DNA of 32,516 bases, taken from assembly GCA_009692345.1 (NCBI GenBank), contig SHZI01000019.1:1-32516 (forward strand). Direction: 5' to 3'. Origin of the DNA: Gammaproteobacteria bacterium (GTDB taxonomy: Bacteria; Pseudomonadota; Gammaproteobacteria; Steroidobacterales; GCA-2729495). A model generated the notes under the pieces. The model did not search any database, was not told the DNA's origin, and saw nothing but the letters and a program-made list of their open reading frames with translations. A program made the translations under genes and the position numbers. Below, in pieces: positions 1 through 10,600 of this stretch (position 1 is the stretch's first letter; each line of letters opens with the position of its first letter).

Positions 1-89
1 GCCTGACCGCCGGAGCGGCTCAGCAAGGCCGCGTTCGCCGAACTGCAGGCCAGTACCAGCAGTACCGTCCCTAAGAGTGTCCGTTGCAT
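1..89 (-). CDS. N-terminus of an exported protein, cut by the left edge
   Basis: The complement reads an ATG at 89 preceded by AGGGGA six bases upstream, a good ribosome-binding site. The visible 29 residues are a signal peptide (MQRTLLGTVLLVLACSSANA) followed by a short mature start rich in Leu, Ser and Gly. An A-L-x-S-R-x-G-G-Q-A start of this kind is common in exported proteobacterial proteins that continue with a YYDT segment (DUF1566-like or PEP-CTERM-type). That assignment is from memory and rests on about ten residues. The rest of the gene lies outside the window. The 286 bases from 90 to 375 hold no gene I can support, apart from a possible out-of-frame toxin N-terminus near 340-370. 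Confidence 0.55.
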   Translation of the reverse strand, partial: MQRTLLGTVLLVLACSSANAALLSRSGGQ

Positions 90-375
90 GTCGTTCCCCT
101 GTCGCGCTCAGGCGCGTTAGTTGTTGCCTGCGGCTCACTGGCCTCAGTTGCTCCGCACGTTACCCGCCCCCCCGCTGCAGCGCAAGCATTCAGCGGCGAG
201 CAACCCGGCGTTATGTCAACGCACAGGCCGGCGGATCACGCTGGCGCGCTGCCGCCCCATTGCCGATGGAACCAGCGGGATTCGCGACTGGTCTGGGCAG
301 GGCCCGCGAACGATCGAACCGACAGCACTGCCGGGAAGGGTTGCCCGTGAACTCGTGGCTTGCCAACCGTAGCCT

Positions 376-621
376 ATGAGCTGGACTCCCCCCGCACGCG
401 CCAGAATTCAGGTGCGTGTTGACCGCCTTGCCCACGGTAATCCGGGCGATTACCGGAACCTGACAGCGGGGATCGCCGAGCTACGCATCCCTGTCGGCCC
501 TGGATACAGGGTCTACTACACCCAGCGGGGCAAGGCGCTTATTGTCCTGCTGGCGGGTGTCGACAAGAGCACCCAGCAGCGGGATATCAGACGCGCGCTC
601 GACCTGGCACAACGCCTTTGA
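376..621 (+). CDS. HigB/RelE-family toxin of a type II toxin-antitoxin pair, N-terminally truncated
   Basis: The 81-residue product carries the core of the phage-derived Gp49-like/HigB 'addiction module killer protein' family: ARARIQVRVDRL, then GNPGDYR, ELRIPVGPGYRVYY and a closing LLAGVDKSTQQRDI block. Family members are ribosome-associated mRNA interferases of about 95-105 residues. This one lacks the first 20-25 residues, and a TAG sits two codons before the ATG, so the frame cannot be extended. In another frame just upstream, around 340-370, a P-V-N-S-W-L-A stretch resembles the missing N-terminal segment with its WL motif, which suggests a frameshift near 370-385. The antitoxin gene follows after 13 bases, in the toxin-first order usual for higBA. 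The toxin is probably inactive. An authentic short variant is the alternative. Confidence 0.75.
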   Translation: MSWTPPARARIQVRVDRLAHGNPGDYRNLTAGIAELRIPVGPGYRVYYTQRGKALIVLLAGVDKSTQQRDIRRALDLAQRL

Positions 622-634
622 AGGTAGTGAGAAT

Positions 635-832
635 ATGCCCGCGAAATCAACCCGCAAGCGTGCGAAGACCCGAACCGTCCGGTACGACGTCGCGGCGCAG
701 GTGGCACGGGCAGCCGGACTCAGCCGCGAGAGCCTGTACCGGGCGCTGAGCGCAGGCGGCAATCCGAGCTTCGCAACCATCCTCAAGGTAACCAGGGCGC
801 TCGGCGTCCGACTGCACGCGGAACCCGTCTGA
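635..832 (+). CDS. HigA-like antitoxin (helix-turn-helix), short form
   Basis: The start is the ATG at 635, placed 13 bases after the toxin stop with an AAGG-type ribosome site between them. The 65-residue product ends in the conserved antitoxin helix-turn-helix: VARAAGLSRESLYRALS, then GNPSFATILKVTRALGVRL. Antitoxins of this family are usually 95-105 residues, with an N-terminal part that begins near an aaEYL motif and wraps the toxin. Here that half is replaced by about 20 residues rich in Lys and Arg. DNA binding to its own promoter could survive, while toxin neutralisation may not. A shortened antitoxin next to a shortened toxin looks like a decayed module rather than an active one. Confidence 0.72.
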   Translation: MPAKSTRKRAKTRTVRYDVAAQVARAAGLSRESLYRALSAGGNPSFATILKVTRALGVRLHAEPV

Positions 833-851
833 AATGGTCAACTGGACTTAG

Positions 852-1049
852 CAAATAGGCATCTCGATCACCGCGTTCAAGCGTCGCTGCCTGGAGATCG
901 TGCGCCGCGTTGATGGGACTGCTCGACACCCCCATATAGGTGTGGTGGCTGACCACGGGTTCAGGGCTCACCGCCAGGGAGAGCGCTGCGGCATTTCCGG
1001 CGAAACCCGGGAGAAACTCGACCTGCCAACGGCTGCCCAAAGGCGGTAG
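852..1049 (+). pseudogene. Possible Phd/YefM-type antitoxin relic
   Basis: An open frame between TAG codons at 849 and 1047 reads G-I-S-I-T-A-F-K-R-R-C-L-E-I-V-R-R-V near its beginning. This resembles the N-terminal DNA-binding segment of Phd/YefM-family antitoxins (ISxxEFKxxCLxLLxxV). No ATG precedes the motif, and the following residues do not match the family, so at best this is a frameshifted remnant. It lies directly behind the HigBA-like pair. The resemblance covers only about 18 residues. Confidence 0.25.
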
Positions 1050-1081
1050 CCTGACTCGCTATCAGCCAACGGCTAACACCC

Positions 1082-1498
1082 ATGAGGCACACCGTGGACT
1101 ACCTCTACTCGCTGTATGATGCCCTCATCAGTATCCACGTCCCAAACGACAAGGCTAGGGCCGTGGTCGATGCGATGGAGCGGGATATGGCTACCACGAT
1201 CGCCACCAAGTCGGACCTGCAATTGCTGAAGGCGGACCTGAACGGTCTTCGACAGGAGCTGAAGTCTGATCTGAACCTGCTCCGCCAGGAACTCACCGCG
1301 CAGATTTCCCGCCTCGCGACCCGTGAGGAGCTGCTCGCCCTCAGGGCCGAGATGCGCGAGAACTATGCCCTCGTCCGCAAGGACACGGAAATTCTCTCCA
1401 CCCGGGTCGAGATGCTGTCCTCCACGATGACGGTCCGGCTGGGCTCGATGCTGATGGTCGGCCTCGGCCTGCTGTTTGCCGCACTGAAACTCACCTGA
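1082..1498 (+). CDS. Coiled-coil membrane protein, DUF1640-like
   Basis: The 138-residue product has three parts: an N-terminal helical segment (residues 1-40), a long heptad-like region with repeated K-x-D-L-x-x-L-R-Q-E-L units (about 42-112), and one C-terminal transmembrane helix (about 118-136). This is the layout of DUF1640/CCDC90-like proteins, which are common in proteobacteria and of unknown function; the coiled coil would project into the cytoplasm or periplasm from a single anchor. The start lacks a strong ribosome-binding site. The gene is convergent with glyA and stands alone. The family call is by architecture rather than by a diagnostic motif. Confidence 0.65.
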   Translation: MRHTVDYLYSLYDALISIHVPNDKARAVVDAMERDMATTIATKSDLQLLKADLNGLRQELKSDLNLLRQELTAQISRLATREELLALRAEMRENYALVRKDTEILSTRVEMLSSTMTVRLGSMLMVGLGLLFAALKLT

Positions 1499-1527
1499 GA
1501 GTGCCGGCGCGGCTCGGGAAGTCCTGA

Positions 1528-1550
1528 CCTAAAGCTTACTGGCCTAAAGC

Positions 1551-1556
<6 letters not shown>
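1528..1556. repeat. Tandem 14-15 bp duplication over the glyA stop
   Basis: The 15-mer CCTAAAGCTTACTGG at 1528-1542 is followed at once by a copy at 1543-1556 that matches over 14 bases. The second copy contains the glyA stop codon (TTA on this strand at 1551-1553), so the last bases of the gene are duplicated just downstream of it. It has no visible effect on the protein. Confidence 0.85.
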
Positions 1557-2864
<1,308 letters not shown>

Positions 2865-2914
2865 GGGCGGGCTCCGGAGCGGAAAGCACGCCATTCTAAC
2901 CGAGAGCCACCCCG

Positions 2915-3862
2915 TTACGCGGCCCGGCCCGCAGCAACGAGGGCCTCGACGACGGCAGTCCAGCCGAGCGCCACGTTGCGGCGGTTGTAGCCACCACCAC
3001 CCAACGCCAGGAGCCGCCCGTCGCACCACCGGTCTGCCAGGGTGGCCAGGCGCCCCGCGGCATAACCGTGGGCGGCCGGGGACAGCCTGAGGTGGGTCAG
3101 CGGGTCGCCCGCAAGACTATCGGCGCCGCACTGAAAGAGGATGAACTCAGGCCGGAAGTCTGTGACATAAGACTCGACCCGCTCCCAGGCACTGCGGAAC
3201 TCGTCATCCCCCGCCCCGGGCGCCAGCGGAATATTCAGTTTTGTGCCCGCAGCAGCCCCACGCCCGGTCTCCGCTGCATTGCCAGTTCCCGGATACAGAG
3301 AGCGACCATCCTCATGGACGTCGGCAAAACCGATGCCCGGATCGTCTTCGAAAGCGTAGAACACGCCATCCCCGTGGTGCGCATCGATATCCACGTAGAC
3401 CACGCGCCGCAGGCCATGCCGGGAGCGGAGCAACTCCAGCACGACGCCACAGTCGTTGTAGATGCAGAAGCCTGCGGCCCGGTCCCGGGCCGCGTGATGC
3501 AGCCCCGCAATGGGCACGAACGCCCGGCGTGCATGTCCCGCCATGATGTGCTCCATGGCAAAAATGGACGCGCCAACGACCGCGGCGGCAGCGGCATCCA
3601 GACCGCGCCGCGCCGGCGTGTCGCCGCCATCCAGCCAGCCTTCACCGGCCAGACAGAGGGCTTCCACCCGGGAGATGTGCGCCGCGGTGTGAAAGGCCAG
3701 CAGTTCGGCGTGGGTTGCCTCGCTGGCGCAGGCCAAGGTGACCTCCCGCGCCACACCCCGCTCGGCCAGTTCCTGGTGGAAAACCTCGTGCCGGTCGGGA
3801 CCGAACGGGTGGCCCTCACCAAAGCCGTAGGCGGCGATGTTCGCGCCCTTGAGCACGAGCAC
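2915..3862 (-). CDS. Histone deacetylase-fold deacetylase (AcuC/acetylpolyamine amidohydrolase family)
   Basis: This is a zinc-dependent amidohydrolase of the arginase/deacetylase fold. In proteobacteria such enzymes act on acetylated lysines, polyamines or small molecules; the substrate here is unknown. Visible catalytic parts, numbered from the start used here, are the H122-H123 pair in GLHHAARD, zinc ligands D160 and H162 in [12 protein letters not shown]253 in GADSLAGDP, and the transition-state tyrosine in GGGGYN (Y292). The frame stays open to an ATG at 3982. Homology begins at about [20 protein letters not shown], so I prefer the GTG at 3862, giving 315 residues, the usual size. It lies 50 bases upstream of glyA on the same strand and may be co-transcribed with it. 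Confidence 0.88.
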   Translation of the reverse strand: MLVLKGANIAAYGFGEGHPFGPDRHEVFHQELAERGVAREVTLACASEATHAELLAFHTAAHISRVEALCLAGEGWLDGGDTPARRGLDAAAAAVVGASIFAMEHIMAGHARRAFVPIAGLHHAARDRAAGFCIYNDCGVVLELLRSRHGLRRVVYVDIDAHHGDGVFYAFEDDPGIGFADVHEDGRSLYPGTGNAAETGRGAAAGTKLNIPLAPGAGDDEFRSAWERVESYVTDFRPEFILFQCGADSLAGDPLTHLRLSPAAHGYAAGRLATLADRWCDGRLLALGGGGYNRRNVALGWTAVVEALVAAGRAA

Positions 3863-4040
3863 TTCATTGCGTCCCGCAGCCACCGGCAGCACCCGAACGA
3901 TCAGTTGTGAGAGGACCCAGTATAGCTTTGCAAGGTGTACGCCTTGGCCGATAATGCCCCGACATCGCTTTAACTCCAGCACGCGGCCAGAAGCAGCGAC
4001 ACAGACTGGCGCTAGCTGACGCAGCTGACAAGGATTCCGG

Positions 4041-5714
4041 GTGGCTCAGTACGTCTACACAATGAACCGGGTGGGCAAGATCGTCCCGCCGAAGCGCTTC
4101 ATCCTCAAGAATATCTCCCTCAGTTTCTTTCCCGGCGCCAAGATCGGGGTGCTGGGACTCAACGGCTCCGGGAAATCCACGCTGCTGCGCATCATGGCCG
4201 GCGTGGACCCGGATTTCGAAGGCGAGGCCCGCCCCCAGCCCGGGATTCGTATTGGTTACCTGCAGCAGGAACCGGAGTTACCGGCCGGCAAGACCGTGCG
4301 GGAGATCACCGAAGAGGGCCTGGGCGAGATGTTCGCGCTGGTCAAGCGCTTCAACGAGATCAGCGAGAAGTTCGCTGAGCCCATGGACGACGACGCGATG
4401 AACAAGCTGCTGGAGCAGCAGGGCAAGCTCCAGGATCAGATCGACGCCAAAAACGGCTGGGAGGTCGAACGCAAACTGGAGATCGCCGCCGATGCCCTGC
4501 GCCTGCCGGAGTGGGACGCGAAGGTTGAAAATCTCTCCGGCGGCGAGCGGCGCCGGGTCGCCCTGTGCCGGCTGCTGCTGTCCGAGCCCGACATGCTGCT
4601 GCTCGACGAACCCACGAACCACCTGGACGCCGCTTCGGTGGCCTGGCTCGAAAAGTTCCTGGAAAGCTATCCGGGTACGGTCATCGCGGTCACCCACGAC
4701 CGCTACTTCCTGGACAACGTCGCCGGCTGGATTCTGGAACTCGACCGGGGCCAGGGTATTCCCTGGGAAGGCAACTACTCCTCCTGGCTGGACCAGAAGG
4801 GCAAGCGACTCGCCCTGGAAGAAAAGTCCGAGCAGGCCCGCCAGAAGAACATCAAGGCAGAGCTGGAATGGGTGCGGGCCAATCCCAAAGCCCGGCAGGC
4901 CAAGAGCAAGGCGCGCTTGAGCCGGTTCCAGGAGCTCGTCTCCCAGGAGTACCAGGAGCGCCAGGAAACCCTGGAGATCTACATTCCGCCCGGCCCGCGG
5001 CTGGGCGATCTCGTGATCGAAGTGACGCACCTCCGCAAGGGCTACGGCGACCGACTCCTCATCGAGGACCTGAACTTCCAGATCCCGCCGGGCGCCATCG
5101 TCGGCATCATTGGGCCCAACGGGGCCGGCAAGACCACCCTCTTCCGCATGCTGACCGGCCTCGAGAAACCTGACTCGGGCGAGATCCGCCTGGGAGAAAC
5201 TGTGCAGCTCGCAGCCGTTGATCAGTCCCGGCAGTCGCTTGACCCGGCCAAGTCAGTGTTTGCCGAGATCTCCGGTGGTGAGGATCTCCTGCGCATCGGC
5301 AAGTACGAGACGCCGGCCCGCGCCTACGTCGGCCGCTTCAACTTCAAAGGCACCCAGCAGCAGCAACTCATCGGCGAGTTGTCCGGTGGTGAGCGCAACC
5401 GGGTCCACCTGGCCAAGGTCCTGAAGTCCGGCGGCAATGTGCTGCTCCTCGACGAACCGACCAATGACCTCGACGTGGAAACGCTGCGGGCGCTGGAAGA
5501 AGCCCTGCTGGAATTCCCGGGCTGTGCCATCGTCATTTCCCACGATCGCTGGTTCCTCGACCGGATCGCCACGCACATTCTCGCCTTTGAAGGCGACAGC
5601 CAGGTCCTGTGGTTCCAGGGTAACTACGCGGAGTACGAGGCCGACCTGCGACGACGGCTGGGCGACGACGCCAGTAATCCGCACCGGATCCGCTTCAAGC
5701 CACTGACACGCTAA
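4041..5714 (+). CDS. ettA: Energy-dependent translational throttle protein EttA (ABC-F ATPase)
   Basis: EttA is a soluble ABC-F ATPase that binds the ribosomal E site and gates the first steps of elongation according to the ATP/ADP ratio. Two ABC domains are visible: Walker [10 protein letters not shown] with signature [11 protein letters not shown] and Walker [12 protein letters not shown], then GPNGAGKTT with [11 protein letters not shown] and [11 protein letters not shown]. Between them is the charged linker (around residues 245-310) rich in Lys, Arg and Glu. The start [13 protein letters not shown] is nearly identical to the Escherichia coli protein, and the length (557) matches. The start codon is GTG at 4041, with AAGGA six bases upstream. 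There is no membrane segment, as expected for ABC-F. Confidence 0.97.
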   Translation: MAQYVYTMNRVGKIVPPKRFILKNISLSFFPGAKIGVLGLNGSGKSTLLRIMAGVDPDFEGEARPQPGIRIGYLQQEPELPAGKTVREITEEGLGEMFALVKRFNEISEKFAEPMDDDAMNKLLEQQGKLQDQIDAKNGWEVERKLEIAADALRLPEWDAKVENLSGGERRRVALCRLLLSEPDMLLLDEPTNHLDAASVAWLEKFLESYPGTVIAVTHDRYFLDNVAGWILELDRGQGIPWEGNYSSWLDQKGKRLALEEKSEQARQKNIKAELEWVRANPKARQAKSKARLSRFQELVSQEYQERQETLEIYIPPGPRLGDLVIEVTHLRKGYGDRLLIEDLNFQIPPGAIVGIIGPNGAGKTTLFRMLTGLEKPDSGEIRLGETVQLAAVDQSRQSLDPAKSVFAEISGGEDLLRIGKYETPARAYVGRFNFKGTQQQQLIGELSGGERNRVHLAKVLKSGGNVLLLDEPTNDLDVETLRALEEALLEFPGCAIVISHDRWFLDRIATHILAFEGDSQVLWFQGNYAEYEADLRRRLGDDASNPHRIRFKPLTR

Positions 5715-5731
5715 GGGTACACAGCAGACAC

Positions 5732-6463
5732 ATGACAGCCACCATCACGGCAGACGGGCGTTTCGAACGCATTGGCGGCCCCGGGACGACGGAATGCCCG
5801 ACCTGCGGGGCCATCGGGCCCATGACGGTGACGGCTTTTCCGGCGTTCAGCACACTGAAGGCCGAGCGGCCCGCTCAGGTTGGCGTGGTCCTGCAGTGCT
5901 CCGCCTGCAAGGCCCCGGTCTTCCTCCGCTACCGCGCCCGCGCCTTTCGGGACGATCGGGTGGAACTGAACCCTTTGCCTCAGGTCGTGGAGCACCCGCC
6001 GGAGCGCTTCAGCCTGAGTTATCTGCCACCGCCCGTCGCGGCGCGCTTCCGCGAGGCGCTCGCGTGCTTCAGCAGCGGCTTCTGGCAGGCCTTCGCGGCG
6101 ATGTGCCGGCAGACCGCCCGGGCCACGTTCGAGGAGGTCGGCGACGCCGGGCGGATGCGCATCTTTGATCTGGTGGCCGAGGTGCAGGAACTGGGCGACA
6201 TCGACGACGCCACCTTCGCCGCCGTGCGCCGGATTATCTTCGACCCGGACGCCGGCAGGCAGGAGCCGGAGTACGACCGCCGCCAGGCAGCCGTGTTGCT
6301 GGAAACCATGAAGGATCTGCTCACCCAGACCTACGTGCGCCGGGCAAAGCTTCGGCAGGCGCTGAAGGTGCGGCGGTTCTTTGCCAACCAGGCGGCGGGA
6401 ATTGACGAGGACGAGCCGGAGGCTCCGGTGCGGATTTCACCTTTGAAGGATCGGCCGGCGTAA
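5732..6463 (+). CDS. Zinc-ribbon protein with a DUF4145-like domain
   Basis: The 243-residue product opens with a four-cysteine zinc ribbon (C22-P-T-C25 and C56-S-A-C59). A helical segment follows (about 105-140) containing FREALACFSSGFWQAFAAMC and ending RATFEEVGD, which resembles the DUF4145 domain found in standalone proteins and in some defence-linked enzymes. The C-terminal third is helical and charged, with no recognised motif. It lies 17 bases after ettA and 10 bases before the FabH-like gene, so it probably shares their transcript. The function is unknown. The DUF4145 match is from motif memory only. Confidence 0.6.
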   Translation: MTATITADGRFERIGGPGTTECPTCGAIGPMTVTAFPAFSTLKAERPAQVGVVLQCSACKAPVFLRYRARAFRDDRVELNPLPQVVEHPPERFSLSYLPPPVAARFREALACFSSGFWQAFAAMCRQTARATFEEVGDAGRMRIFDLVAEVQELGDIDDATFAAVRRIIFDPDAGRQEPEYDRRQAAVLLETMKDLLTQTYVRRAKLRQALKVRRFFANQAAGIDEDEPEAPVRISPLKDRPA

Positions 6464-6473
6464 GGAGTCAGCG

Positions 6474-7604
6474 ATGAGCCATGCGGCGATTACGGGCTGG
6501 GGCAAGTGCCTGCCCCCGGCAGTGCTGAGTAACGCAGACCTCGCCACTTTTCTGGATACCAGCGATGAGTGGATCCTGAGCCGCACGGGCATGCGGGAGC
6601 GGCGCATTTCCCATGTCCCGGCCATCGACATGGCTGCGGTCGCCAGCGCCCGGGCCCTCGCCTGTGCCGGGCTGGACAGCAAGGACCTCGACCTCATCGT
6701 GTACGGCAGCTGCAGCTCTGATGAGCAGGTGCCGAACAGCGCATCCGGCGTGCAGGTCCTGCTCGGCGCGCGCAACGCTGGCGCCATGGACATCAATACG
6801 GCCTGCACCAGCTTCCTCTACGGGCTCTCCGCCGCCAGCGCCATGGTCCGGTCCGGCGTGGTGCGGAACGCGCTGGTGATCGGGGTTGAGCTGATCTCGC
6901 CCTACATGGACTGGGAAAACCGCAACGTCTCGGTGCTGTTCGGGGATGGCGCAGCAGCCGTGATTCTCCAGTCCAGCGAGAGCGAGCTCGGCGTGCTTGG
7001 TGAACATCTCGGCTGCTTTGCTGATGCCCGGCAGACCCTGCGGGTGCGGGGGATGGGCTGCTCCTACGCCAATCAGGGCGTCCAGTATGGCGATACGCTC
7101 TGGGACTTCGATGGCCAGGAGATCTTCCGGCGCGCTGTGAAGGGCATGGCGCAGGCGACGGAGAAAGCGCTGGCCAGGTGTGGCATCACGACGGACCAGA
7201 TCGACCTGATGGTCCCCCACCAGGCCAACCTGCGCATCATCGAGTCTGTGGCGAAGTACGCCGGGATCCCGATGAGCAAGGTTTTCCTGACGGTGGAGCG
7301 CTACGGCAACATGTCTGCCGCCACGGTGCCGGTCGCTCTGGTCGAGGCACTGGAGGCCGGCAGGGTCAAGCCGGGTGCAACGATCCTCATGCCCGGCTTC
7401 GGCGGCGGTCTCACCGTGTGTTCACATGTGGTGCGCTGGGGCGACCGGGTGACACCCCTCGGCCTGAGTCCGGCGGAGCTGGCACCGAATGCCCGGACCG
7501 CCCTGGAGATGGTGAACGACATCCGTGCGCGGCGTAGTGCTCACGGTGCGTCAGAGCGGGGTCTGATGGCGCCCCGCTTCGCAGAGACCAGACTGGCGGA
7601 CTGA
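6474..7604 (+). CDS. 3-oxoacyl-ACP synthase III (FabH-like ketoacyl synthase)
   Basis: This is a thiolase-fold condensing enzyme with the FabH catalytic triad: C111 in INTACTSF, H249 in VPHQANLRII and N279 in ERYGNMSAA. It should join an acyl-CoA starter to malonyl-ACP. At 376 residues it is longer than housekeeping FabH (about 320), with a C-terminal extension after the usual GFGGG...WG ending. That extension and the ITGWGKCLPP start fit the subfamily that includes Pseudomonas PA3286, a FabH-like enzyme reported to use octanoyl-CoA. The subfamily placement is from memory. No other fatty-acid genes are nearby, so this is likely a second, specialised initiation enzyme. The start has AAGGAG upstream. 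Its stop lies 4 bases from the end of purL on the other strand. Confidence 0.88.
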   Translation: MSHAAITGWGKCLPPAVLSNADLATFLDTSDEWILSRTGMRERRISHVPAIDMAAVASARALACAGLDSKDLDLIVYGSCSSDEQVPNSASGVQVLLGARNAGAMDINTACTSFLYGLSAASAMVRSGVVRNALVIGVELISPYMDWENRNVSVLFGDGAAAVILQSSESELGVLGEHLGCFADARQTLRVRGMGCSYANQGVQYGDTLWDFDGQEIFRRAVKGMAQATEKALARCGITTDQIDLMVPHQANLRIIESVAKYAGIPMSKVFLTVERYGNMSAATVPVALVEALEAGRVKPGATILMPGFGGGLTVCSHVVRWGDRVTPLGLSPAELAPNARTALEMVNDIRARRSAHGASERGLMAPRFAETRLAD

Positions 7605-7608
7605 GCAA

Positions 7609-10600
7609 CTACCCCGCAAATCGCCGGGCATTGCGAAACAGCTGCATCCACGGCCCCTCTTCACCCCACCCGGCCGGGTACCAGGAGTGTTGTACCGTCC
7701 GGTGGACCCGCTCCGGGTGGGGCATCAGGATGGTCACTCGCCCGTCTGCCGAACACAGGCCGGCGATCCCACCGGGCGAGCCGTTCGGGTTGGCCGGATA
7801 GGTTTCGGCAGGCCGGCCGTAGTTATCCGCATAGCGAATCGCAACCTGGCCCTGGCTGGTGCAGGCCTGCTGGGCGCCGGGCGCGAAAGTGGCCAGTCCC
7901 TCGCCATGGGAAGTCGGGATCAGCAGGCGGCTACCCGCCATCCCGTCGAGGAGCACCGACCTGGACGGGAGCACCTCCACAAGGCTCAGTCGCGCCTCGA
8001 ATTGTTCCGAGCGGTTCCTGAGAAAGCGGGGCCAGTGAGCAGTGCCGGGAATCAGCTCGGCAAGCACCGACAGCATCTGGCAGCCATTGCACACACCGAG
8101 CGTGAAAGTGTCGGTCCGGGAGAAAAACGCGGCGAACTCATCCCTGGCCCGGGCGTTGAACAGGATCGACTTGGCCCAGCCGCCGCCGGCGCCGAGGACA
8201 TCGCCGTAGGAGAAGCCACCGCAGGCGGCAAGGCCGGCAAACTCCCGCAGCGAGCGCTGCCCTGACAGAACGTCAGTCATGTGCACGTCGACGGCATCGA
8301 AGCCAGCCCGGGAGAATGCCGCCGCCATTTCCAGCTGGCTGTTGACACCCTGCTCCCGCAGGATCGCCACCCGCGGACGGTGCCTGCTGGTCACCGCCGG
8401 CGGGGCAGGATCGAAGGTCAGGAGGGGCGCCAGCCCAGGGTCTTCGGGATCGAGCTGTGACTGCCAGGCTTCGGCAGCTGCTGCAGGATTATCCCGCAGC
8501 GCCTGCATCCGGTTGGAGAGTTCCGACCAGGCGCGGAGGAGTTCTGTGCGCGAGCAGCTGAAGAGGGTCGCGCCCGCGGCCGAGATGGTGATATCCGGAG
8601 AAGCCGTGACCCGCGCCACACGGCGCAGCAGCGCTCCAAGTCCGTGTCGGCCGAGTGTTTCTTTCAGGCGCCCAGCGTCGCTTTCGCGCACCTGAATGAC
8701 CGCACCCAACTCCTCGGCAAACAGGACACCGAGCTGCTGGTCCGCACCGGACACCTCCAGCTCCACGTCAAGACCGGCACGGCCGGCGAAAGCCATCTCA
8801 CACAGCGTGACGAACAGGCCGCCGTCACTGCGGTCGTGATAGGCAAGCAGCACCCCGGCAGCGCGCAACTCCTGAATTGCCGCGAAGAAGCTCCGGAGCA
8901 GGCCTGGAGCCTCCAAGTCGGCCGGCTCACCACCGGTCCGCCCATAAACCTGCGCCAGGCAGGAGCCACCCAGGCGATTGCGGCCGGCCCCGAGATCGAT
9001 CAGCCAGAGCGCCGTACCCGCCTCACGCTGGAGTTCGGGAGTCGAGGTGCGGCGCACGTCGTCCACCGGGGCAAAAGCCGAGACCACCAGCGACACTGGC
9101 GCGACCACCGCCCGTGCTGCCCCCGCCTCCTGCCAGCGGGTCTGCATCGACAGGGAATCCTTGCCCACCGGAATCGCAACGGAGAGTTCCCGGCACAGGG
9201 CACTCACGGCGGCTACGGTGTCATAGAGTCGTTCGTCCTCACCCGCTGCACCGGCAGCGGCCATCCAGTTGGCCGAGAGCCGCACCTGGGCGATAGCGGT
9301 AATCGAGGCCGCGGCGATGTTGGTCAGGGCTTCGCCCACGGCCAGGCGGCCCGATGCGGGCGCGTCCAGCAGGGCAACTGGTGACCGCTCACCCATGGCC
9401 ATGGCTTCGCCGGCGAAGGTCTCAAAACCCAGTGCCGTTACGCCCACATCGGCGACCGGCACCTGCCAGGGCCCCACCAGCTGATCCCGGGCCACCAGGC
9501 CACCAACGGTCCGGTCGCCGATATGAATCAAAAAGGACTTGTCCGCGACCGCGGGCAGGCGCAAGACCCGCAGGCAGGCTTCCGCCAGGTTGATCCCGGC
9601 GAGATTGAGCGGTTCATGAACAGCGGCCGTGCGGGTCACGTGGCGCACCATCTGGGGTGGCTTGCCGAGCAGCGTCTCCAGGGGCATATCCACCGGGGTG
9701 TCGCCCCGCTGCCGGTCGGTCACGACCAGGCGGCGGGTATCATCCAGAGCACCGAGGACCGCGAAAGGACAACGCTCCCGCACGCACACGGCCGAGAACC
9801 AGGCAAGATCCGTCGGGTCGAGCGCCAGGACGTAGCGCTCCTGAGCTTCGTTGCACCAGATCTCCAGCGGCGACATCCCGGAATCCGCACTGGGAATGTC
9901 CCGGAGCTCAAAGCGTCCGCCCCGATGAGCGTGGTCCACCAGTTCGGGTACGGCGTTGGACAGCCCGCCTGCGCCCACGTCATGGACCATCAGGATCGGA
10001 TTCGAACGGCCCGTCGTGGCGGACAGCGCCCGGCAGGCCTCAATGACCTGCTGGGCCCGGCGCTCGATCTCCGGGTTACCCCGTTGCACCGACGCGAAGT
10101 CCAGATCGGTTGAACTCGAACCGCTGCCCACCGACGATGCGGCGCCACCACCGAGCCCGATGAGCATGGCAGGCCCGCCGATGACGATAACCAGAGACCC
10201 AACAGGCGGGTCTGCTTTTTCCACGTCAGTTGCCGCGATATTGCCGAGCCCGCCGGCAAGCATGATGGGCTTGTGATAACCCCTGGCCAGGCTGTCATGC
10301 CGCGGGTCCACCTGCTCGAAGGTGCGGAAATAGCCGGTGATGTTTGGCCGCCCGAACTCGTTGTTGAAAGACGCAGCGCCTATCGGCCCCTCCAGCATGA
10401 TCTGCAGCGCGCTTGCGATCCGCTCTGGCCGGCCGATGGCAGCCGCCGGCGATTCCCAGGGCTGCTCCCAGCCCGGCAGCGCCAGGTTGGAGACCGTGAA
10501 GCCCGTGAGCCCGGCCTTGGGCCGGCCACCGCGCCCCGTGGCACCTTCGTCCCGCAGCTCGCCGCCAGACCCGGTGGCAGCGCCAGGAAAGGGCGAGATC

